Positions 28,138-35,299 of a stretch of DNA of 64,000 bases are shown piece after piece (the stretch's first letter is position 1; each line of letters begins with the position of its first letter). The DNA lies in the NCBI RefSeq assembly GCF_030269605.1, contig NZ_BSTQ01000007.1, positions 124,001-188,000 of the forward strand, written 5' to 3'. The notes beneath the pieces were generated by a model. That model was not told where the DNA came from. It did no database searches and saw nothing but the letters and a program-made list of their open reading frames with translations. This stretch comes from Lentzea sp. NBRC 105346 (GTDB taxonomy: Bacteria > Actinomycetota > Actinomycetes > Mycobacteriales > Pseudonocardiaceae). Made by a program: the position numbers and the translations under genes.

Positions 28138-29574
28138 TCAGGGAAAGGGATGGGGCTCGCCGTCGTGGCGGCGGAAGTCGTGGCCGAACGTCATCGGCAG
28201 CGCTTCGGGAACGAACACCTTGACGCAGCACAGGTCCGCGGCCCGGTGTTCGGACGAGGTCTGGTCGACGACGACCACCTCGCCGAACCGGTCGATGAGG
28301 TCGGTCAGGTGCTCGGTCAGGTCGGCGCGCGGCGGCCAGCCGTCCGGCAACGGCACGGGGTCGGCGTCGAGGTCGAGGAACGAGAACCGGTCGAACGCGT
28401 CGACGTGCGCGTATCTCAGCGAGTGGTCCGGTAGCTCACGCACCAGCCGCGGGTCGTCCAGCAGCCGCTTCGCCGCGACGGGGTCGTAGGTACGCGGCAA
28501 TACGTCGAGCAACGTGACCAGCTCGACCAGCGCGCCCTCGATCGCCTGCCGGGGATCGAGATGAGCGTTCGTCGTGCACAACGTGTGCCAGCGGACCGGC
28601 GACGGAGTGCGGTCGACCGCCATCGTCCAGAACGACGGCACGCCTTGCCGTTGCGTGATGTCGAAGACCACCACCCGATAGCCGGGTACGTCGACGTTGA
28701 AATCGACTCTGGGCACGGTCTGACGCCCGTACCAGGTCCGCAGAGCGGCGTCGCGTTCGGCGATCTCCAGCAGCGCGTGCAGGATCGCCTCCTCCAGGCA
28801 CCCGCCGACCGCGCACCCGCTGGACGTCTCCTGCACGAACGCCTCGACCGCGCCGTCGGGGTACGCGACGCTCGCGGGCACCAGCACCGGCTTGCCCCGG
28901 CCGAACGAGTAGCCCCACACCCAGTCGATCTCCCGACGCGGATCGAACCGCCGGCGCGGAAAGCCCGGCAGGTCGTAGCGGTCATCGGGATACGGCTCCG
29001 GCACGAACGCCTCGATGTCGGCGGCCGCCGCCCGCACGAGCCCCTGCCCCCGCGGCGGCCAGCTCGAGCCGTGCCGCTCCAGTGCCTCGGCGATGGCGGT
29101 GGTCCAGGATGACTCGGCGTCGCCGGTGCGACCGTGCGCGCGGCGGCCGGAGGCGAGCTCCGCCTCCGCCAACGGAACTCCGCCCGCGGTCGTGGTACGC
29201 ACCGACCGCACCAATCCCGTGCAGGCGTCCACATAGGTGGCGCGCAAACGCTCCCGGTCGAGCTCATGCACCCGGAGGCCGGTGCACTTCCGGGGCTGTA
29301 GCACGATCCTTTTCGGGTGTGCGGACAACGGCGGCGCGCAGTCCGGGCACAACGGGTCGGGCAGCACGTGATGCGTCGTGGTGCGGGCCGTACGCAGGTC
29401 GACACGTACGACGGACTCCGTGGTGCCGCAAGCGATTGCGTCGATCGCCCTGCGCACGAACGGCAACGTGACGCCGCGCGCGGGCTCGGTGTCGCCGCGC
29501 CGCCGCCGGGCGCACGTCGGGCACCCCTGGGGCCGGATGAGGACGGCGTCGCCGTCCGCCCACACGATCGTCAT
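28138..29574 (-). CDS. TOMM-type YcaO cyclodehydratase (D protein)
   Basis: ATP-dependent enzyme that cyclises Cys/Ser/Thr of a precursor peptide to azolines. It has 478 residues. The N-terminal part has four cysteines in two CxxC pairs (C18/C21, C76/C79), likely a zinc tetrathiolate as in fused C-D proteins. The YcaO domain has SSWTTAIAEALERHGS and EEAILHALLEIAERDAAL, the ATP/Mg-binding motifs. The last residues are PHPFP, the PxPxP tail characteristic of azoline-forming YcaOs. The ATG overlaps the F-protein stop (ATGA). No separate E1-like C protein gene is visible, so the partner function must lie in this N-terminal part and the F protein. Confidence 0.95.
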   Translation of the reverse strand: MTIVWADGDAVLIRPQGCPTCARRRRGDTEPARGVTLPFVRRAIDAIACGTTESVVRVDLRTARTTTHHVLPDPLCPDCAPPLSAHPKRIVLQPRKCTGLRVHELDRERLRATYVDACTGLVRSVRTTTAGGVPLAEAELASGRRAHGRTGDAESSWTTAIAEALERHGSSWPPRGQGLVRAAAADIEAFVPEPYPDDRYDLPGFPRRRFDPRREIDWVWGYSFGRGKPVLVPASVAYPDGAVEAFVQETSSGCAVGGCLEEAILHALLEIAERDAALRTWYGRQTVPRVDFNVDVPGYRVVVFDITQRQGVPSFWTMAVDRTPSPVRWHTLCTTNAHLDPRQAIEGALVELVTLLDVLPRTYDPVAAKRLLDDPRLVRELPDHSLRYAHVDAFDRFSFLDLDADPVPLPDGWPPRADLTEHLTDLIDRFGEVVVVDQTSSEHRAADLCCVKVFVPEALPMTFGHDFRRHDGEPHPFP

Positions 29575-30350
29575 GGGTGCGTCGTGGTGTCGAGGGTGCG
29601 CAGGTCGATCCGGGTGAGCGCAGGCTCCCCCAGCTCGTCGAGGCCGGTGAGGTGCAGGAAACACGCGAGCACGACCTGTGCGGCGACCACCGCGGGCACC
29701 GGCCCCGTCAATAAGCCATGAGGGGAGCCTTCATGGACCTGTGGTCCATGAAGGCTCCCCTCATGGCCCGCGCCAGGCCTCCCGACCGGGCTCAGCCAGA
29801 CGGCATTCGGTTCCACGAACACGCGCACGGCGAGGTTGTGCGGTACGAACGCGTCGGGATCGGCGCTCACCTGGATGAGCAGCGCGTTGTCGGTGACCTC
29901 GGTGCCGATCTCCCGCCAGCCCGCCTCCAGCCCGGCGCGCCGGATCTCCTCAGCGATCGGCCCGTCGCCGAGCAGCGCGACCGGCGTCTCGCGGAACCGC
30001 TGGAACCGGTGCTCGGGCGAGTCCAGTGCGTAGGCGATGAACGCGATGTGCTCGGCGTAGGTCGCGAGCTCGTCGGGCGTCAGCGTGTGCGGTTTGTCCG
30101 CGTCGGCGTCGACGACGAGTCCCTGGTCGTACAGCACGCCGACCAGCCGCGTCACGACGTCGCGGTGTTCGTCGGGCAACGCCGCGGTGAGGTCGGCGAG
30201 CTCGTGCGCACCGGTCAGGAAGGGCGCGATGCGCTCCAGCCAGAGGCAGGTCTGCTTGCCGGGCAACGTGAAGACGCCCGCCTCACTGCGCAGGAACACG
30301 CCGTCGTCGGCGGGGCGGAACCGCACGTCGCCGCGCAGCCGGGGTTTCAT
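29571..30350 (-). CDS. Ocin-ThiF-like F protein (leader-peptide-binding partner of YcaO)
   Basis: A 259-residue protein matching TOMM F proteins, known from heterocycloanthracin and thiopeptide clusters to bind the precursor leader and deliver it to the YcaO. The N-terminus (RLRGDVRFRPADDGVFLRSE, then FTLPGKQTCLWLERIAPFL) looks like a RiPP recognition element; the rest has a degenerate ThiF fold (TPVALLGDGPIAEEIRRAGLE). A 51-bp perfect palindrome is inserted in frame (residues about 196-212), giving two near-repeats HEGSLHGP and HEGSPHG. The start at 30350 overlaps the ATP-grasp stop. Confidence 0.85.
   Translation of the reverse strand: MKPRLRGDVRFRPADDGVFLRSEAGVFTLPGKQTCLWLERIAPFLTGAHELADLTAALPDEHRDVVTRLVGVLYDQGLVVDADADKPHTLTPDELATYAEHIAFIAYALDSPEHRFQRFRETPVALLGDGPIAEEIRRAGLEAGWREIGTEVTDNALLIQVSADPDAFVPHNLAVRVFVEPNAVWLSPVGRPGAGHEGSLHGPQVHEGSPHGLLTGPVPAVVAAQVVLACFLHLTGLDELGEPALTRIDLRTLDTTTHP
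29716..29766. repeat. 51-bp perfect palindromic insert in the F-protein gene
   Basis: Two 23-bp arms (29716-29738 and 29744-29766, beginning CCATGAGGGGAGCC) are perfect reverse complements around a 5-nt loop. The length is 51 bases, 17 codons, so the frame is kept. It resembles the small palindromic elements scattered in some Pseudonocardiaceae genomes, here landed inside a coding region. Confidence 0.9.
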
Positions 30351-31576
30351 CAGGTGCCTCCGATGATCGCGTGAATGCCGCCGCCCGGCCCGAACCGCGA
30401 GTTCGTCACGGTGTGCCGGCTGAGCAGGCCGGTGTAGCCGACGATCCGGGTGCCGCAGAACCCGACACCCATGGTGCGCAGGAACGGGCCGACCCGTTGC
30501 GCGGCAACGTGTTCCTGGACAAGCCAACCGTCACAACGCTGCACGAGCTCGCGCCACCGCTCCGGCTCGCACTCGCGTCCGATGTGGACGGACTGGCCGA
30601 TCGCGCCGTACGGGTCCTTGAGCACGAGGTCCGCCTGTCCGGCGATGACCTCGCTTACTTCGGCCCCGTCACCGAGCTTGCGGCTCCACGGGACCAGCGC
30701 GGCGATCGACTCGGCGTCCTCCGGCGTGAAGAGCCCGCGGAACCGCGGGTCGGACATGACCGCGAGGCACAGCTTGTTGCTGCCGATCAGGCGGCCGGCG
30801 AGCTCGTTCGGCAGCGCGAGGTCACCGGCAAGCACCCGGTCGAACATCGGCGTCCACGCGTCGCGGTTACGGATCACGGAAGACGTCGGATAGACGAGCA
30901 CACCGAGGTCGGCGTCGACATCCGGCGGCTCCGTCGTGAACACGACCCGGTCATGCAGGCGGGCCTGGCGTTTCAGCACCTCGAACTCGACGAAGTCGTG
31001 CGCCATCGCCGGGGTCACCACTGCGATGCGTTCGGCGTCGGCGACCGACAGCAGCTCGTCGACCAGCCATGTGTCGCCTTCCGAGACCGACTCCGGCGCC
31101 TGCCAGCGGTCCAGCAGCGCGCCGACCGTCGGGGTCTCGCGCCAGTACCGGGCCAGGAGGCCGGTCGTGAGGGGACCGAGGATCGTCTCGCCGCCGTTGA
31201 ACTCGATGATCCGCACCTCGCCGAGCCGGTTGCCCTGCAGGTCGAACCGGCAGAAGTCCAGGCTGGGCTTGGGATCGGCGAGCACCAGGTCCTCGGCGGG
31301 CACGGCGAGGAACGCGCGCAGCTCCGCGTTGCCGCGGTACGCGTGGATGATCGTGCGCAGGCAGGTGTGCACACGGGTCAGATGGTCACGCAGCACCTTC
31401 TCCGCCTCGGGTTCGAGGCACGCGACCGATGCGGCGAGCGGGACGTAGGAGTGTGGCAGGAACTCGAAGTCGGTGGTGGGGATCAGGCCGTCACGCAGCG
31501 CCGACGACACGACGTGCGCGAAACCGTGGTCGCAGCGCAGGTCGCGTTCGGCGGGGAACAGTTCCAGATCGGACAA
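30350..31576 (-). CDS. ATP-grasp ligase, circularly permuted type
   Basis: A 408-residue protein resembling circularly permuted ATP-grasp enzymes: VRIIEFNGGETILGPL and SNKLCLAVMSDPRFRGLF near the middle, DLVLKDPYGAIGQSVHIG as the Gly-rich ATP loop, and WLVQEHVAAQRVGPF. The C-terminal GGGIHAIIGGT is typical. Such enzymes ligate a carboxylate to an amine or thiol through an acyl phosphate. In RiPP clusters they can modify the peptide C-terminus or join amino acids. The start is a TTG with GGAG upstream, 60 bases past the precursor and behind a strong hairpin. Confidence 0.75.
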   Translation of the reverse strand: MSDLELFPAERDLRCDHGFAHVVSSALRDGLIPTTDFEFLPHSYVPLAASVACLEPEAEKVLRDHLTRVHTCLRTIIHAYRGNAELRAFLAVPAEDLVLADPKPSLDFCRFDLQGNRLGEVRIIEFNGGETILGPLTTGLLARYWRETPTVGALLDRWQAPESVSEGDTWLVDELLSVADAERIAVVTPAMAHDFVEFEVLKRQARLHDRVVFTTEPPDVDADLGVLVYPTSSVIRNRDAWTPMFDRVLAGDLALPNELAGRLIGSNKLCLAVMSDPRFRGLFTPEDAESIAALVPWSRKLGDGAEVSEVIAGQADLVLKDPYGAIGQSVHIGRECEPERWRELVQRCDGWLVQEHVAAQRVGPFLRTMGVGFCGTRIVGYTGLLSRHTVTNSRFGPGGGIHAIIGGT

Positions 31577-31594
31577 GGCGAGCTCCAGGGGTGA

Positions 31595-31622
31595 CCGGCG
31601 CGGGCGGACGCGCCCGCGCCGG
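31595..31622 (-). terminator. Hairpin between precursor gene and downstream biosynthetic genes
   Basis: A perfect 12-bp stem, CCGGCGCGGGCG / CGCCCGCGCCGG, with a 4-nt loop starts about 15 bases after the precursor stop. No U-tract follows. As in many RiPP operons it should stop or slow most transcripts after the precursor gene, giving an excess of precursor mRNA over enzymes. Confidence 0.75.
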
Positions 31623-31636
31623 CCTCAGGGACCGAC

Positions 31637-31762
31637 TCAGCAGGCGAACGTCGCGAAGGCGGTGACCGCCGACGACTCCTGCACCGGAGTGGTCACGTCG
31701 AACGCGACCTCTTCCACCGTGAGGGCGCCGACCTGGTGGGCGAAGATCTCCGCGATTGCCAT
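31637..31762 (-). CDS. RiPP precursor peptide (azole/azoline family)
   Basis: A 41-residue peptide with a ribosome-binding site (AGAAAGG) and ATG at 31762. The leader is hydrophobic and acidic, including LTVEEVAFDV, and the C-terminal region is ESSAVTAFATFAC. The modifiable residues are S30, S31, T34, T38 and the terminal C41, set among Ala, Val and Phe. The gene is 20 bases downstream of the OsmC gene and is followed by a strong hairpin, then YcaO-partner genes. Leader/core border is not certain. No Cys-rich or Ser-rich polyazole tail as in plantazolicin or goadsporin is present. Confidence 0.85.
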   Translation of the reverse strand: MAIAEIFAHQVGALTVEEVAFDVTTPVQESSAVTAFATFAC

Positions 31763-31782
31763 GGTTTGCCTTTCTCTCGGGT

Positions 31783-32715
31783 TCACTTTGCGGCGGTCAT
31801 CGAGCGGAGGAACTCCTCCGCCTGGGCGCGCGAGCTGACGAGCTCGTCCACCTCGGTGTCGTTGCGGCGCAAGAAGATCCGCGCGGTGTTGGCTGCGCAC
31901 ACCAGCCGCAGCAACGGGCTCGCGGCGACCGGTCCGTCCACGTCCAGCCGCAGGCCGTGGAACCGCACGGGGATGCCGGGCACGTTGTTGGCGCCGCGCG
32001 CGTCCAGCCGGCCGGTGCCGCACACCCGCACGCCGTGCCGCAACGCGAGCTCGGCGCCGATCGCGGCCAGCAGCGTCTCCTGCGGGTTCGGTGCCCGGTC
32101 GATGCCCAGCATCTGCTTGCCCTGGTCCAACACGAGGGTGTGCGCGACGCCCCCGTCGAGGCTGGTGGTCGCCCACGTCTCCATGCCGTACTCCCAGCGC
32201 AGGTCGGCGCGTACGGCGGGCAGCGGCTCCTCGCGGACGCTGAGCGTCGCGGAGAGCCCGTCGACCTCGGCGTCGTCGACCAGCAGCCGGTGGTTGGGGC
32301 TCAGCGCGGACGCGAAGAGGGTCACCGAGCGCAACGTGTCGTCGTCGCAGTCGGCGTCCACGTCGATGTCGTACGCCACGGTCCAGGTGTCGTGGTCGGG
32401 CGTCGCGGTGACCCGCACCCGCAGGCTGCTCAGGCTCACGGCCCGCGCGGTGAAGCCGTTGACGTGCGTCATCAGCAGGCACGCGCCGAACGCGGCGAAC
32501 GCCGTCTCGTATGGCGAGAGGTGCCGCGGCCCCTGCGGGACGGTGAAGTCGCGGGCCATCCGGGTGGTGCCGAACCGGCAGGTGCGCACGTGCGCGGTGG
32601 CTCGGTCGCCGTCGGGCTCGGTCTCCACGCGGAACGCGAGCACGCCCTCCTCCGGGTCGCGTTCGATCTCGTGGACGAACTCCGACAGACCGCTGATGTT
32701 CAGTCCGTTCCTCAT
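31783..32715 (-). CDS. Fused double OsmC-like protein
   Basis: A 310-residue protein of two OsmC-like halves. The first half has SPYETAFAAFGACLLMTHV and the second NPQETLLAAIGAELALRHG, with matching following strands. Ordinary OsmC has two redox cysteines. Here the first half keeps the GAC cysteine (C79) but lacks the second, while the second half has Glu at the GAC place and a Cys at the other place (C273). One complete thiol pair may therefore be split between the halves. OsmC proteins handle hydroperoxides; YcaO-OsmC associations are known. It lies just before the precursor gene, overlapping the PLP-enzyme gene by 4 bases. Confidence 0.8.
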   Translation of the reverse strand: MRNGLNISGLSEFVHEIERDPEEGVLAFRVETEPDGDRATAHVRTCRFGTTRMARDFTVPQGPRHLSPYETAFAAFGACLLMTHVNGFTARAVSLSSLRVRVTATPDHDTWTVAYDIDVDADCDDDTLRSVTLFASALSPNHRLLVDDAEVDGLSATLSVREEPLPAVRADLRWEYGMETWATTSLDGGVAHTLVLDQGKQMLGIDRAPNPQETLLAAIGAELALRHGVRVCGTGRLDARGANNVPGIPVRFHGLRLDVDGPVAASPLLRLVCAANTARIFLRRNDTEVDELVSSRAQAEEFLRSMTAAK

Positions 32716-33992
32716 GACGTCAAAGCCCTGTCCAGGTCGGCGATCAGGTCGTCGGCGTCCTCGACGCCCACGGAGAACCGCACGAGGCCGGGCTCGATGC
32801 CGACCTCGCGACGCTGCTGCACGGTCAGGAAGCTGTGCGAGGTGTTGAACGGCAGGCTGACCAGCGACTCGACGCCGCCCAGGCTGGTCGCGACGAGCGG
32901 GATCGTGAGGCGGGACAGGAACTTCAGCGCGTCCTCGTCGTCGCCGTCGAGCTCGAAGCTCACCATGCCGCCCCAGCCGTCCGGGCAGTACTCACGCAGC
33001 CACGGGTACGGGTAGTCCGGCAGCGACGGGTGGTGCACGCGGCGGATCCGGTCGTGTGCGGCAAGGAACTCGGCGATCCGGCCGGCGTTCTCCGTGTGCG
33101 CCCGCATCCGCAGGCCGAGCGTCTTGAGCCCGCGTTCCAGCAGGAAGCACGGCAGCGCGTCGAGCGAGCCGCCGAACTTGAGCATCTGGTTCCACACGCG
33201 GTCGACGTACTTGCGCGGCCCGGCGACGGCGCCCGCGGTCACGTCGCTGTGCCCGTTGAGGTACTTCGTGCAGCTGTGCACCACGAGGTGCGCGCCGAAG
33301 TCCAACGGCCGCAGGCAGATCGGCGACAGGAAGGTGTTGTCGATGACCAGCAACAGGTTGTGCTCACGCGCCAGTGCGGCCAGCTCGACCAGCGGGATCG
33401 CCTTGAGCAGCGGGTTCGTCAGCGTCTCGAAGAACAGGATCTGTGTGTTGTGACGGATCGCGGCGCGGATCTCGGCGATGTCGGTGGGACTGGTGAACGT
33501 GACCTCACGACCGAGCTGGTACAGGTCCTCGCGCAGGAAGTTGAACGTGCCGCCGTAGACGTCACGCGAGCTCACGACGTGCCCGCCGCGGTTGGTCAGC
33601 GCGAGGATCGCGGTGGTGATCGCGGCCATGCCGGAGGACGTGACAAGCGCGCTCTCGGCCTGCTCCAGCGCGGCGATCTTCTCCTGCACGGCCCACTGGT
33701 TCGGGCTGCCGTACCTGCCGTAGATCGGCACGTCACGGATGTGGCCCTGCTCGAACGCCGCGTAGCTCTCCGGAGTGAACCCGAACGTCGTGGTCTGGAA
33801 GATCGGCGTGCCGACGGCTCTCGTGACGGGGTCGGTGTAGGTGCCCGCGTGCACGCTCGCCGTGCTCGGTCCGGCCTCTTCGAGCACGTGCTGCTGCGGC
33901 AGCCGGGGCCCGGCGACCCGGCCGCGGCCCAGGTTGCGCGTCCACTGCCGGTCCACACCCGGTTCGGGTGCCTCACCCAGTGCCTTCGCCAT
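32712..33992 (-). CDS. Cys/Met-metabolism PLP-dependent enzyme (cystathionine gamma-lyase/synthase type)
   Basis: A 426-residue fold-type I PLP enzyme. It has VTSSGMAAITTAILAL, IDNTFLSP, the PLP lysine in VHSCTKYLNGHSDVTAGAV, and the C-terminal TSLGGVESLVSLPFNTSHS, all family landmarks. The first 45 residues form a Pro/Gly-rich extension absent from housekeeping homologues. Such enzymes cleave C-S or form thioether bonds. In this cluster a role in supplying or removing sulfur or acting on the terminal Cys is a guess. It is the first gene of the minus-strand biosynthetic operon. Confidence 0.9.
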   Translation of the reverse strand: MAKALGEAPEPGVDRQWTRNLGRGRVAGPRLPQQHVLEEAGPSTASVHAGTYTDPVTRAVGTPIFQTTTFGFTPESYAAFEQGHIRDVPIYGRYGSPNQWAVQEKIAALEQAESALVTSSGMAAITTAILALTNRGGHVVSSRDVYGGTFNFLREDLYQLGREVTFTSPTDIAEIRAAIRHNTQILFFETLTNPLLKAIPLVELAALAREHNLLLVIDNTFLSPICLRPLDFGAHLVVHSCTKYLNGHSDVTAGAVAGPRKYVDRVWNQMLKFGGSLDALPCFLLERGLKTLGLRMRAHTENAGRIAEFLAAHDRIRRVHHPSLPDYPYPWLREYCPDGWGGMVSFELDGDDEDALKFLSRLTIPLVATSLGGVESLVSLPFNTSHSFLTVQQRREVGIEPGLVRFSVGVEDADDLIADLDRALTS

Positions 33993-34023
33993 GGCCGGAA
34001 GTGTTGCCGCAGCGGGGAAGAAC

Positions 34024-34075
34024 GCACATCACCAGACCTGACAGTCCGGCCGCACTACCAGACCAGGTGATGTGC
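34024..34075. promoter_or_regulatory. Operator-like inverted repeat in the PLP-enzyme/P450 divergent promoter
   Basis: GCACATCACC (34024-34033) and its exact complement GGTGATGTGC (34066-34075) lie 32 bases apart in the 113-base spacer between the two divergent operons. Two imperfect ACCAGACC copies lie between. This could be the binding site of the cluster's LuxR-type regulator. Confidence 0.55.
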
Positions 34076-34105
34076 CGTACCCGTGCCGTCGCGAGACTCC
34101 GGACC

Positions 34106-35299
34106 ATGAGGTCCTACCCGTTCAGCCGGTTCCCCGTCGTCGACCTGCCGGGCGACTACGAGGAGCTCCGCGCGCAGGGATCCGTGGTGCGGGTCAGCCA
34201 CCTGGGCACGCCGGTCTGGCTCACCCTCGGCCAGCAGGAGACCAGGAAGGTCCTGACCGATCCGCGGTTCAGCCGCGCGCGGCTGCGCCCCGAGCGGCCC
34301 GGTGAGACGCCCGCGTTCGCCGAGATGCTGAAGTACGACTCGGTCGGGCTCCTCGGCGACGCCGACCAGCCCGATCACCGCCGGCTGCGCAAGGCGCTCA
34401 CACTGTGGTTCACCAACGAGTACGTCGAGCGGCTGCGGCCGGAGATCGCGCGGCTGTTCGCCGCGCAGCTGGACCGGGACAGCCCAGCCGACTTCCTGAA
34501 CGACGTGGCCCGGCCGTTCGTCGACCAGCTCCAGTTCCGGCTGCTGTGGGAGATGTGCGGCGTTCCCCCGTCGGGGCGCAACGAGGCCTACCGATGGATG
34601 CAGCACCTGTTCAAGTTCGATCTGAACACTTCGCAGGAGGAGATCCAGGCCATCGCGCAGCGGTGCGACGAGTACTTCCAGAGCCTGATCCAGGCGAGGC
34701 GCGAGGCACCCGGCGACGACCCGCTCAGCATCGCGCTGACCGACCCCGTCTTCCGGGCCGCGACGAACCAGGAGCTCGCGTGGCTGCTGCTCGGCATCAT
34801 CCGTGGCGGCTACAACACCACGCCGACCGTGCTGTCGCACTGCGTGTGGCTCCTGCTGAGGAACCCGGCCTGGTGGGAGAAGCTCGTCCTGGACCACTCG
34901 TTGATACCCCAGGCCGCCGAGGAGGCGTTGCGGCTCCAGCCGCCCGCGGAACGCAACGGCATGCGCCGGGCGCTGGAGGACGTCGTGGTCGGTGACGTCA
35001 CGATCCGCACGGGCGACGTGGTGATCCCCGGTTCGATGCCGGCAAGCTACGACCCTGACCACTTCACCGATCCCGCGCAGTTCGATCCGTTGCGCCCCAA
35101 CAGCAACCAGCACTTCTCGTTCGGCCACGGACCGCACTTCTGCCCCGGCGCGGCCATGGGGCGCTACACCGTGATCGACGCGTTGACCGTGCTGGTCACC
35201 CGGTTCCCCGGATTGCGGCTCGCCGGTGAACCGAGCTGGCTGCCCAACGACCACATGATCCCGATGCGCACCTTCGACTCCCTGCCGGTGGCGTGGTGA
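34106..35299 (+). CDS. Cytochrome P450 (first of two)
   Basis: A 397-residue bacterial P450: haem-binding FSFGHGPHFCPGAAMGR with Cys346, ExxR in EEALRL, and an I-helix GIIRGGYNTTPT. The usual acid in (A/G)Gx(E/D)T is Asn237 here. The divergent start after the shared promoter region makes it the first gene of the plus-strand arm of the RiPP cluster. It may hydroxylate or oxidise residues of the peptide, for example Phe, or act in C-C or C-N coupling. Confidence 0.9.
   Translation: MRSYPFSRFPVVDLPGDYEELRAQGSVVRVSHLGTPVWLTLGQQETRKVLTDPRFSRARLRPERPGETPAFAEMLKYDSVGLLGDADQPDHRRLRKALTLWFTNEYVERLRPEIARLFAAQLDRDSPADFLNDVARPFVDQLQFRLLWEMCGVPPSGRNEAYRWMQHLFKFDLNTSQEEIQAIAQRCDEYFQSLIQARREAPGDDPLSIALTDPVFRAATNQELAWLLLGIIRGGYNTTPTVLSHCVWLLLRNPAWWEKLVLDHSLIPQAAEEALRLQPPAERNGMRRALEDVVVGDVTIRTGDVVIPGSMPASYDPDHFTDPAQFDPLRPNSNQHFSFGHGPHFCPGAAMGRYTVIDALTVLVTRFPGLRLAGEPSWLPNDHMIPMRTFDSLPVAW

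Noticed and set aside
31637..31762. Thioamitide (thioviridamide-like) precursor
   Set aside because: The core ends in Cys and begins with Ser like thioamitide cores, but the neighbourhood lacks the flavoprotein decarboxylase and phosphotransferase genes and has SagB and a PxPxP YcaO typical of azole formation.
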